Shown here in pieces: positions 7,662 to 15,180 of a stretch of DNA of 64,000 nucleotides. The position numbers were made by a program, and so were the translations under genes. The stretch is from Autumnicola tepida (GTDB taxonomy: Bacteria; Bacteroidota; Bacteroidia; Flavobacteriales; Flavobacteriaceae), in contig NZ_JAVRHQ010000010.1 of assembly GCF_031846485.1 (NCBI RefSeq), forward strand, positions 76,672 through 140,671. The letters run 5' to 3'. Each line of letters opens with the position of its first letter. Position 1 is the first letter of the stretch. The notes beneath the pieces were generated by a model that was given only the letters and a program-made list of their open reading frames with translations, was not told the DNA's origin and did not search any database.

Positions 7662-9971
7662 TTATTTTACTCTATCTGAACTTTTCAGCCTAAGCTTCAA
7701 CAATCCAAATACGCCAATTGCCGATATGGCCAAAACCGAAATTTCTATCATCGTATCTGCCCCCCTGAAATCTACCAATATCACATTTACCACGTTTTTC
7801 CCATGAGCCATAATGTAGGCATTTCTGGCGTAGAAATCCCCAATCTCATTATGTACAGGTTCAGAAAGTACTTCCAAAGCCAAAATTCCCACAATTAGCC
7901 CGAAGGCGCAGGAAATAATCCCGTCTTTAATCCGCATCTTATAATCAGACAGCGTTAAATATCGCGGCAATTTATATAAAACCAGGACAAATAAAATTAC
8001 GGTAAGGGTATCTATTGAAAACTGCGTCATTGCCAGATCCGGCGCGCTGTAAAAAACAAAAATGAGGCAAATGGCAAGGCCAATCACCCCCATAGCTGCT
8101 ACTGCTGCCAGCCTGGAACCTGTAAAAACGGTATAAAAAACACCAACAATTAAAATAACGGTCGCTACTATTTCATATATTGAAAGCTTGGTGAGAGAGG
8201 AATAATCCAGGTCCAGCTTCGTATTTCCAATCATGGTATATCCCACCAGTACTACAAGAAAGACAATAATTGTAGAAACATAATTTCTTAAATACCCATT
8301 CTGAAATATCTTTGTCCAGTAGGCTGAAAAAATGATAAAACCGCTATTAAGTTTTTCAAGGATCGTTTTGGGCGAAGCAGGATTAAACCTTGAGATAAAA
8401 CCTACCAATTTCTCTGAAGGCTTTATAACAAAATACATTATGGTTCCTACCACAATGGTCACGAGACTAAGAATAAAAACCATATTAAAGCCGTGCCACA
8501 AGGCAAGGTGGATTTCTTCCGGATTTTGCCCCAATGCGGTAACCACTGGTTTTATGATGTTATCCTGAATAAGCGCGGGAAAAATCCCAAAGGCCATTCC
8601 CAATGTTGCCAGCAACAATGGTGGCAGCCACATTACCAAAGGAGGCATATGGATTTTCTGAAAACGCTCCGGCAGCTTCCCCTTAAACGGACTTATTCCT
8701 GCCACAAAACCTGCCCACAGCAATAAAATCTTCGTGACAACTATAGAAACAACAAGAAGAATATTGAAAACTTCAGGATGCAGCGTTCCTTCGTAGGTAA
8801 GCTCTTTCCCCAAAAATCCAATACTTGGGGGAATTCCCGCACTCGATATCGCCGCGAAAAATCCCGCAACGGCCACCGGCATTAAAACTTTGCGAAGCCC
8901 TGCCAGGGCAGTCACATCCCTTGTGCCTGTTTCATGGTCTATAATTCCGGTTACCAGGAACAAAGTCGCTTTATACAAAGCATGTACTATAATAAAAACA
9001 GCCGCTGCCAAAAAGGTATCCCGGGTACCCATTCCTATGAGAAAAACCAAAATTCCCAGCGCCGATATTGTGGAATAAGCAAGTATGCCTTTTAAGTCTG
9101 TCCTGAAAAGCGTGTGCACGGCAGAATAAACCATGGTCACCGCCCCTACTATAATTAATGTGGTATTCCAGATTTCTTCACCTCCTAAAACAGGCGTCAT
9201 CCTCATTAACAGATAAATCCCTGCCTTTACCATGGTAGCCGAATGCAGGTAGGTAGAAACCGGTGTAGGAGCCTTCATGGCGCCAGGAAGCCAGAAGTGG
9301 AAAGGAAACTGGGCCGATTTTGTAAACGCCGCTATAAAAATAAAAATCACGGCGATCACATAATACTCATGTCCAGCTATCGCTTCTTTCATGTTCAGCA
9401 TTTCAGAAATGCTGTAGGTGCCTGATATATTTCCAAGCACCAGGCCGGCCAGCAGGAGGAACAAACCACCTATTCCCGTTATTCCCAATGCCGTTAAAGC
9501 CGATTTTCTTGAAGCTTCGCTGGTATTATTGAAACCAATCAGGAAAAAAGAACTAATACTGGTTAATTCCCAAAAGGTAAACAGGGAGATCATGTTATCT
9601 GAAAGTACCAGCCCAAGCATCGCCCCCATAAAAGCGGCCAGGTAACCGTAAAACCTGTCCAGATATTCGTGCCCTTTCAGGTAAGAAGAAGTATAGGCAA
9701 ACACCAGAAAGCCTATTCCTGTAATCATCAGGGAAAAAAGGAGAGACAAACCATCGAGTGTAAAACTAAGGTTCACGCCAAAAGACGGCACCCACTGGTA
9801 AGTTTGTCTGATAACTTCCCCACTGCCAACTTCAGGAATAAACCTGCAGAAATAAATAAAAAGTCCCAGCGGGATAAGAGAGGCCAGAACCGAGAATTTT
9901 CCTTTGAAAAATTTTCCCGCAAAGACCAGGAAAACTGCAAATAAAAATCCTAAAAGTATTGCTGTGAGCAT
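7662..9971 (-). CDS. mrpA: Multisubunit Na+/H+ antiporter subunit MrpA (NuoL-like)
   Basis: The first and largest mrp gene, 769 residues. The N-terminal two thirds are NuoL-like: FTFWELTSISSFFLIGF near residues 130-146 holds the conserved Glu, and FTKSAQFPFHFWLPGAMKAPTPVS near 217-240 the conserved Lys and Pro-rich turn, followed by HSATMVKAGIYLLMRM. The C-terminal third has the MbhD/MbhE-like helices typical of MrpA, with GLAICLIFVFYSAPDLAMTQF and VNVILVDFRGADTMIE. The complex couples proton entry to Na+ or other cation export and supports pH and salt balance, in keeping with a marine or saline habitat. A -7 box lies at 9998-10005. Confidence 0.96.
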   Translation of the reverse strand: MLTAILLGFLFAVFLVFAGKFFKGKFSVLASLIPLGLFIYFCRFIPEVGSGEVIRQTYQWVPSFGVNLSFTLDGLSLLFSLMITGIGFLVFAYTSSYLKGHEYLDRFYGYLAAFMGAMLGLVLSDNMISLFTFWELTSISSFFLIGFNNTSEASRKSALTALGITGIGGLFLLLAGLVLGNISGTYSISEMLNMKEAIAGHEYYVIAVIFIFIAAFTKSAQFPFHFWLPGAMKAPTPVSTYLHSATMVKAGIYLLMRMTPVLGGEEIWNTTLIIVGAVTMVYSAVHTLFRTDLKGILAYSTISALGILVFLIGMGTRDTFLAAAVFIIVHALYKATLFLVTGIIDHETGTRDVTALAGLRKVLMPVAVAGFFAAISSAGIPPSIGFLGKELTYEGTLHPEVFNILLVVSIVVTKILLLWAGFVAGISPFKGKLPERFQKIHMPPLVMWLPPLLLATLGMAFGIFPALIQDNIIKPVVTALGQNPEEIHLALWHGFNMVFILSLVTIVVGTIMYFVIKPSEKLVGFISRFNPASPKTILEKLNSGFIIFSAYWTKIFQNGYLRNYVSTIIVFLVVLVGYTMIGNTKLDLDYSSLTKLSIYEIVATVILIVGVFYTVFTGSRLAAVAAMGVIGLAICLIFVFYSAPDLAMTQFSIDTLTVILFVLVLYKLPRYLTLSDYKMRIKDGIISCAFGLIVGILALEVLSEPVHNEIGDFYARNAYIMAHGKNVVNVILVDFRGADTMIEISVLAISAIGVFGLLKLRLKSSDRVK

Positions 9972-9997
9972 ATTTTCGAAAAAATTCCGTGTCTAGG

Positions 9998-10005
9998 CAA
10001 ATATA
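9998..10005 (-). promoter_or_regulatory. Putative -7 box for the mrp operon
   Basis: The minus strand reads TATATTTG, a perfect TAnnTTTG match, 26 bp before the mrpA start codon, a normal distance for a short leader. The -33 region is AT-rich without a clear TTTG. Confidence 0.5.
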
Positions 10006-10187
10006 ATAGTATTTATTAAGTTTTTGGAAATTGAAGAAGCACTTATCTGCTGCTGCAGATGCTAAAAGAAAAAGATTAAGTTTTGCCTTCCTCTAAGGCA
10101 GGACATTAGAAGTATCTTCTTGAAGATAATGAAATTTCTCTATTACATTTTACTTAAAAATAATTCAGATAAAGCCTTCTAAAAAAA

Positions 10188-10236
10188 TTATCGAATATCA
10201 ATAATTATATCTATGTTTGTTATTGATAAACGATAA
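10188..10236 (+). promoter_or_regulatory. Paired operator-like inverted repeat upstream of the DUF2975/HTH genes
   Basis: Two 17-bp sites, 10188-10204 (TTATCGAATATCAATAA) and 10220-10236 (TTATTGATAAACGATAA), are reverse complements of each other at 15 of 17 positions. Each is also a near-palindrome with TTAT..ATAA ends. Their starts are 32 bp apart, about three helical turns, so two bound dimers would face the same side. The second site ends 11 bp before the ATG at 10248. The likely ligand is the small HTH protein encoded at 10753-10962. Confidence 0.6.
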
Positions 10237-10247
10237 TAACTAAAAAT

Positions 10248-10749
10248 ATGAATCCTTCAAAAGTATTGAAATCCATACTGGACATCAGCTTTATTAATAT
10301 TAGGCTGGAGTATCCTACTGATTTTCTTTATTTACACTGTTACCGGCGGTACGATAGAATATCCCGTCAAACGATTTTCAGGAGATTTTGTGGTAGATTC
10401 AACTACCTCCCTCATCATTACCTTGATACACTTTCTTTTTAACTACAGCTTCATGATATACCTTGTCTATCTCATCAGGAAACTGTTGCGAAACCTTATT
10501 CAGGGTCCGTTATTCACCAGGTACCAGATTGCAGGTTTTAACTTAGTGGGCCAGTTAATTATCTGGTATATCGTTATTGATGCCATAGGGGAATTTGTAA
10601 TAAAAATGCTCATAGAAAGCAGAATGGAATTTAACATCAGCTTCCCGGACTTCTGGTTATTTATTGCTCTGGGCGCATTTTTCATGTTCCTGGGAAGGAT
10701 TTTTCAAAGTGCCAGAACACTAAAAGAAGAAAACGAGCTAACCGTCTAA
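10248..10749 (+). pseudogene. DUF2975-type membrane protein gene with a one-base frameshift
   Basis: The ATG at 10248 opens a frame reading MNPSKVLKSILDISF, which then loses sense. The rest of the protein is in the next frame: starting near 10282 that frame reads LLILGWSILLIFFIYTVTGG and runs on through SLIITLIHFLFNYSFMIYLVYLIRKLLRN to the stop at 10747-10749. Joined, the parts give about 166 residues with four membrane helices, the usual size and layout of DUF2975 proteins. These normally sit directly before a YozG-like HTH gene, as here. The shift lies between 10270 and about 10310. It could be a true inactivating mutation, a sequencing error or recoding. Without the shift, translation could begin only at the GTG at 10390, losing the first helix. 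The role of DUF2975 is unknown; it may sense a membrane signal for its HTH partner. Confidence 0.75.
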
Positions 10750-10752
10750 GCT

Positions 10753-10962
10753 ATGCCGATAATGATTAATTTAGACGTGATGCTGGAAAAGCGGAATATG
10801 AAAAGCAATGAACTTGCTGATAAAATAGGGATTACCACCGCCAACCTTTCTATTTTAAAAACCGGAAAGGCCAAAGCTGTGCGGTTCTCTACTTTGGAAG
10901 CCATTTGCAGGGCGCTGAATTGCCAGCCGGGAGATATTCTGAAATATACCGAAGAAGAATAA
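10753..10962 (+). CDS. Small XRE/Cro-type HTH regulator (YozG-like)
   Basis: A 69-residue protein that is almost entirely one helix-turn-helix domain: NELADKIGITTANLSILKTGKAKAVRFSTLEAICRALNCQPGDILKY. The recognition helix follows ITTANLSILKTGKA, and the ending QPGDIL is typical of Cro/C1 proteins of the YozG type that accompany DUF2975 genes. It starts 3 bp after the DUF2975 stop; an in-frame ATG three codons later (MINLDVML) is also a possible start. It probably binds the 17-bp inverted sites at 10188-10236 and represses its own transcript. This regulator is intact although its partner is frameshifted. Confidence 0.9.
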   Translation: MPIMINLDVMLEKRNMKSNELADKIGITTANLSILKTGKAKAVRFSTLEAICRALNCQPGDILKYTEEE

Positions 10963-11008
10963 CAGCCTTTTCTGATATTCTTTTTAATTTACCGCCAAAA
11001 ACTTTCAC

Positions 11009-12781
11009 ATGCGCCTATTAATCGCTTTTTTACTGGTTTCTGTAACTTGTTTTGGACAGACCAACACCTACAATGTTTCTTTTAAAAACGCTATACATCA
11101 CGAGGCAAATATCAAAGCCACTTTTCCAGAGCTGAATTCTGAAGTGCTTACCCTCCGGATGAGCCGCACTTCTCCAGGGAGGTATGCCCTGCACGAGTTT
11201 ATTAAAAATGTTTACGGCGTAAAAGCCACCAACAGCAAAGGGGAAGAACTGGAAGTAACCAGGCCCGATGCCTATTCCTGGGAAATTTCCGGCCATGACG
11301 GCACCGTAAATATAGAATATACACTTTTTGCCAACCGTGCCGATGGCACTTACACGCAGGTGGATTTAACTCATGCACACCTAAATATTCCCGCCACTTT
11401 TATTTATGCTGAAGAATTAAAGCAGCGCCTCATAGAAGTGACTTTTAATACTGAAGGTCATCCGGACTGGAAAATTGCCACCCAGCTGAAGCATTTAAAC
11501 GGAAATAAGTATTTTGCTCCCAATCTTTATTATTTTATGGATAGCCCAACAGAGATCAGTGATTTTGATCTGAGGGAATATACGGTAGACGGGCAAAATA
11601 TCCGGTTTGTGTTGCACCACCCCGGCACCGAACAGGAATTTGACAAATACTGGGAGCAGGTTAAAAAAATCGTGGCGCAGGAAAAAGCGGTTTATGGAGA
11701 ACTGCCCGATTATGATTTTGGCGAATATACCTTCCTCGCCTGTTATATGCCCAATGTATCCGGCGACGGAATGGAACATCGCAACAGCACCGTTTTAACC
11801 GATGTGGAAAGCTTAGCCGAAGGTGGAATGAAGGGAAATATAGGCACAGTTTCCCACGAATATTTCCACTCCTGGAACGTGGAACGCATCCGGCCAAAAT
11901 CTTTGGAGCCGTTTAATTTTAGCGAAGCCAATATGAGTGGCGCCCTTTGGTTTGCCGAAGGATTTACCAGTTATTACACCGGTCTTATCCTTTGCCGCGC
12001 CGGCATCACCACTCCTGAAGAATATGTAAACAGCCTCAACGGCCCCTTTAATTACGTATGGAACTCTCCGGCAAGACAATATTTTAATCCGATTGAAATG
12101 AGTTTCCAGGCACCTTTTGTAGATGCGGCAACTTCAGTAGACCCCGTGAACCGCCAGAACACGTTTATTTCCTATTATTCCTACGGAAGTATTCTTGGAC
12201 TTGCGCTGGACCTTAAACTGAGAGAAAAAGGCCTTAACCTGGATGATTTTATGAAACTCGTTTGGGAAACTTACGGCGAACCTGAAAACCCTTATACCAT
12301 TGACGACCTGGAATTAAGTTTAAGTAAATACGCAGGCAAGGAATTCGCTTCAGACTTTTTCAGCAATTATATCTACCACAGCAATATGCCCGATTATAAA
12401 AAGCTTTTTGCAAGCGTTGGATTAGATATCTCCCAAAATGAAAGTGAGGCTTATATTGGTGCTTCTGTGAGTGATACAGAAAAGGGACTTGTAATTAGCC
12501 GGGGACCGCAAAAAGGAACTCCTGCATATATCGCGGGGCTGGAAGAAGGAGATAGAATTAACACTATTAATTCCACCCAAATCAGCAATAAAGAGGAATG
12601 GGATCAAAAAATGGCAAATTTTGAACCCGGTGACACATTTAAAATCAGTGTTACCAGTTACGGTATGGAACGAACAGCAGAGGTAAAACTTCAGCCGGAC
12701 CCAACCTACAATATAAATATTGACGAAAATGCTTCTGCTTCAGCAAAAGCAGCGAGGGAAAAATGGCTTTCAGCTAAATAA
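11009..12781 (+). CDS. M61 family metallopeptidase with PDZ domain, exported
   Basis: A 590-residue protein with a signal peptide (MRLLIAFLLVSVTCFGQ, cleavage probably after FG). The zinc site HEYFHSWN lies near residue 283 and the third ligand Glu in LWFAEGFTSYYTG near 315, the arrangement of M61 glycyl aminopeptidases. An N-terminal beta domain precedes the catalytic part, and a PDZ domain lies near residues 475-560 (KGTPAYIAGLEEGDRINTIN). Family knowledge: M61 enzymes remove N-terminal Gly or Ala, and PDZ-bearing forms occur widely in Bacteroidota, probably in the periplasm. It stands alone between the DUF2975/HTH pair and the convergent atpDC genes. Function in the cell is inferred only. 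Confidence 0.9.
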   Translation: MRLLIAFLLVSVTCFGQTNTYNVSFKNAIHHEANIKATFPELNSEVLTLRMSRTSPGRYALHEFIKNVYGVKATNSKGEELEVTRPDAYSWEISGHDGTVNIEYTLFANRADGTYTQVDLTHAHLNIPATFIYAEELKQRLIEVTFNTEGHPDWKIATQLKHLNGNKYFAPNLYYFMDSPTEISDFDLREYTVDGQNIRFVLHHPGTEQEFDKYWEQVKKIVAQEKAVYGELPDYDFGEYTFLACYMPNVSGDGMEHRNSTVLTDVESLAEGGMKGNIGTVSHEYFHSWNVERIRPKSLEPFNFSEANMSGALWFAEGFTSYYTGLILCRAGITTPEEYVNSLNGPFNYVWNSPARQYFNPIEMSFQAPFVDAATSVDPVNRQNTFISYYSYGSILGLALDLKLREKGLNLDDFMKLVWETYGEPENPYTIDDLELSLSKYAGKEFASDFFSNYIYHSNMPDYKKLFASVGLDISQNESEAYIGASVSDTEKGLVISRGPQKGTPAYIAGLEEGDRINTINSTQISNKEEWDQKMANFEPGDTFKISVTSYGMERTAEVKLQPDPTYNINIDENASASAKAAREKWLSAK

Positions 12782-12787
12782 AAATTT

Positions 12788-12827
12788 AGCGAAAGAGGGA
12801 ATGAGTGAAGAAGAGAAGGAGCTAAAA
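12788..12827. repeat. Degenerate 8-bp tandem array (five units)
   Basis: Directly after the M61 stop, five octamers follow without gaps: AGCGAAAG, AGGGAATG, AGTGAAGA, AGAGAAGG, AGCTAAAA. All begin with AG, and four of the five fit AGnGAAnn. The reverse complement is related to the octamer array at 63770-63801. Confidence 0.5.
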
Positions 12828-12971
12828 TCCTTTTTCTTTTTCAGATAAGAACCCTTTTTTAGCGCTTTGTATCGTTTATTGCACTCCAACAGCCAGTACT
12901 GTGATCCAATCCTTTTTCTTCCTATAGATTAGACCTGCCAGATTTTAAAAATCCTGCCAAATCTTTTTAGC

Positions 12972-13010
12972 AAAAAAGCCTGTCATGAAATAATCATAAC
13001 AGGCTTTTTA
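12972..13010. terminator. Bidirectional intrinsic terminator between M61 gene and atpC
   Basis: An 11-bp stem (AAAAAGCCTGT against ACAGGCTTTTT) with an inner ATGA/TCAT pairing and T-runs on both strands. It lies between the converging M61 and atpC genes and can end both transcripts. Confidence 0.85.
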
Positions 13011-13035
13011 TTATTATCGAGCAATTCTCAGGGCT

Positions 13036-13323
13036 TTAATCGGCCAGGATAATCGCTTTATTGTCCTTCATTTCAAGAACCCCGCCCTCAATGGCATAAT
13101 ACAGTACATTAGCCTCTGAAGAAGACTTCCTGATCTCCTTATTAAAATTTTCGGTTTCCGCACCAGCCGAAAGGTTGATTTTCACCTCCCCTTTGGTTAA
13201 TGTAGAAACTATAGGCGCGTGATTGTTGAGCATCTGAAATTCACCGTTCTGGCCGGGTACTTTTACCGCATCCACTTCAGCTTCAAAAACCACTGCTTCA
13301 GGAGTTACTATTTCTAAATACAT
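13036..13323 (-). CDS. atpC: F1-ATPase epsilon subunit
   Basis: A 95-residue protein containing the beta-sandwich domain of epsilon: MYLEIVTPEAVVFEAEVDAVKVPGQNGEFQMLNNHAPIVSTL. The C-terminal helical hairpin that inhibits ATP hydrolysis in E. coli epsilon (about 135 residues) is missing, as is usual in Bacteroidota. It lies downstream of atpD on the same strand; in this phylum the atpD-atpC pair is commonly away from the atpBEFHAG cluster, as here. The spacer to atpD is occupied completely by a heptamer array that can fold into a hairpin, which might tune the beta to epsilon ratio. Identity is secure. Confidence 0.95.
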   Translation of the reverse strand: MYLEIVTPEAVVFEAEVDAVKVPGQNGEFQMLNNHAPIVSTLTKGEVKINLSAGAETENFNKEIRKSSSEANVLYYAIEGGVLEMKDNKAIILAD

Positions 13324-13332
13324 GTTTATTGG

Positions 13333-13402
13333 TATTGAGCACTGAGTATTGAGCAGTTAGTTTGAATAATATCGCAATACTAACTACTCAATACTCAATA
13401 CT
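13333..13402. repeat. Ten-unit heptamer array forming an inverted repeat in the atpD-atpC spacer
   Basis: Exactly ten 7-bp units fill 70 bp. The left side has TATTGAG, CACTGAG, TATTGAG, CAGTTAG; the right side has CAATACT, AACTACT, CAATACT, CAATACT, which are close to the reverse complement of the left. A stem of about 18 bp with one mismatch can form across the TTTGAAT/AATATCG centre. The array ends 2 bp from the atpD stop codon and 9 bp from the atpC start codon. Confidence 0.85.
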
Positions 13403-13404
13403 AT

Positions 13405-14916
13405 TTAAGATTCAGCCAACATTTTTTCTCCGGCCTCAATCGCGTCTTCAATGGTACCCTTCAGGTTAAAGGCCGCTTCGGGCAGGTGATCCAGTTCACC
13501 ATCCATAATCATATTAAAGCCTTTAATGGTATCTTTAATATCTACCAAAACTCCTTTTAGGCCCGTAAACTGCTCGGCCACGTGGAATGGCTGGGAAAGG
13601 AAACGCTGTACACGTCTTGCACGGGAAACGGCAAGTTTATCTTCTTCAGAAAGTTCTTCCATACCAAGAATGGCAATAATATCCTGCAATTCTTTATAAC
13701 GTTGCAACAACTCTTTTACTCTTTGGGCACAGTTGTAATGATCTTTTCCTAAAATTTCAGGAGTAAGAATCCTTGAAGTGGAATCTAATGGATCTACCGC
13801 GGGATAGATACCCAGCTCGGCAATTTTTCGTGAAAGTACGGTGGTTGCATCCAGGTGGGCAAAAGTTGTTGCCGGCGCGGGATCGGTAAGGTCATCCGCA
13901 GGTACGTAAACCGCCTGTACAGAAGTAATCGATCCGTTTTTGGTTGAGGTAATTCGCTCCTGCATCGCACCCATCTCGGTTGCAAGTGTAGGCTGATACC
14001 CTACCGCTGAAGGCATACGGCCAAGAAGTGCGGACACCTCTGAACCTGCCTGCGTAAAACGGAAAATATTATCTACAAAGAAAAGAACGTCTTTTCCCTG
14101 TCCTTCTCCCGCTCCGTCACGGAAATATTCAGCTATGGTCAAACCTGAAAGGGCCACACGCGCACGTGCTCCCGGTGGTTCGTTCATTTGCCCGAATACA
14201 AAGGTTGCCTTGGAATCTTTCATGGCATTTTTATCTACCTTCTGAAGGTCCCATCCGCCTTCTTCCATAGAGTGCATGAAATCTTCCCCGTACTTGATAA
14301 TTCCAGATTCAAGCATCTCTCTTAAAAGGTCGTTACCTTCCCTTGTTCTTTCACCTACCCCGGCGAATACCGAAAGACCACCATGGCCTTTGGCAATATT
14401 ATTAATAAGCTCCTGGATAAGTACTGTTTTACCAACACCGGCACCTCCAAAAAGACCAATTTTCCCTCCTTTGGAATAAGGCTCGATAAGATCGATCACT
14501 TTAATCCCGGTAAAAAGCACTTCAGTAGAAACAGATAAATCTTCAAATTTTGGCGCTTCACGGTGAATTGATAGACCATCTTTTCCTGACTTTGGAAGAT
14601 TTCCAAGGCCGTCAATCGCGTCTCCAATTACATTGAACAACCGGCCATAAACATCGCCTCCAACGGGCATTTGTATAGGAGAACCTGTGGCAAGCACTTC
14701 AACTCCCCTGCTCAAACCGTCGGTAGAGTCCATCGATATTGTTCTTACAGTATCTTCACCAACGTGAGACTGTACCTCCAACACCAAAGTGGAACCGTCT
14801 TTTCTTGAAATTTCAAGAGAATCGTAAATTCTCGGCAATTCACTGTTTTCTGTGTCGAACACAACATCAACCACAGGACCAATAATCTGGGCAACTTTAC
14901 CTGTTACTTTAGACAT
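13405..14916 (-). CDS. atpD: F1-ATPase beta subunit
   Basis: The catalytic beta subunit, 503 residues. The P-loop GGAGVGKTVLIQELI lies near residues 155-168, the catalytic Glu region in GVGERTREGNDL follows, and the signature PAVDPLDSTSR is near residue 375. The protein makes ATP in the F1 head at the cytoplasmic face of the membrane. It is first of the atpD-atpC pair. A -7 box at 15012-15019 and a leader of roughly 90 nt containing a CAGCC/GGCTG hairpin (14995-15011) precede the start codon. Length and motifs are normal. Confidence 0.98.
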   Translation of the reverse strand: MSKVTGKVAQIIGPVVDVVFDTENSELPRIYDSLEISRKDGSTLVLEVQSHVGEDTVRTISMDSTDGLSRGVEVLATGSPIQMPVGGDVYGRLFNVIGDAIDGLGNLPKSGKDGLSIHREAPKFEDLSVSTEVLFTGIKVIDLIEPYSKGGKIGLFGGAGVGKTVLIQELINNIAKGHGGLSVFAGVGERTREGNDLLREMLESGIIKYGEDFMHSMEEGGWDLQKVDKNAMKDSKATFVFGQMNEPPGARARVALSGLTIAEYFRDGAGEGQGKDVLFFVDNIFRFTQAGSEVSALLGRMPSAVGYQPTLATEMGAMQERITSTKNGSITSVQAVYVPADDLTDPAPATTFAHLDATTVLSRKIAELGIYPAVDPLDSTSRILTPEILGKDHYNCAQRVKELLQRYKELQDIIAILGMEELSEEDKLAVSRARRVQRFLSQPFHVAEQFTGLKGVLVDIKDTIKGFNMIMDGELDHLPEAAFNLKGTIEDAIEAGEKMLAES

Positions 14917-14994
14917 TATCTAATTCTTTATTGTTTAATATTCAAAATCTGAAAAAACCTATTGGGCTGACTTATAATTCTGTAAACCCTAAAA

Positions 14995-15019
14995 CAGCCA
15001 TTTTCAGGCTGCAAAGATA
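14995..15019 (-). promoter_or_regulatory. atpDC promoter -7 box and leader hairpin
   Basis: The minus strand reads TATCTTTG at 15019-15012 (TAnnTTTG). Transcription from it would begin just before a 5-bp hairpin CAGCC/GGCTG (15011-14995) followed by TTTTAG. The hairpin could stabilise the 5' end; an attenuator is possible but weak. Confidence 0.45.
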
Positions 15020-15124
15020 GTTTTTTCTTTATAAATTCATAGAGCGCAAGAAATAACTTTTTTACCTCATATACAAGCCCTGTTTTCACGCCTCATCGCG
15101 TACATTTTCACTACGGAAAGGCAT

Positions 15125-15156
15125 AAAAAAATCCCCGGCTTAATAAGCAAGGGATT
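15125..15156 (-). terminator. Intrinsic terminator of glmS
   Basis: On the minus strand AATCCC pairs with GGGATT, with an inner GCTT/AAGC pairing, followed by a run of T (A-run at 15125-15130 on the plus strand). It begins 25 bp after the glmS stop. Confidence 0.8.
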
Positions 15157-15180
15157 CTGAAATTTAAAATTTAACCAAAT

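Noticed and set aside
12928..12970. Second terminator after the M61 gene
   Set aside because: The two CCTGCCA copies are in direct, not inverted, orientation and cannot form a good stem.
14917..15180. glmS ribozyme or riboswitch
   Set aside because: This region is downstream of glmS (minus strand) and holds a simple terminator and the atpD promoter; the 5-bp spacer upstream of glmS leaves no room for a ribozyme.
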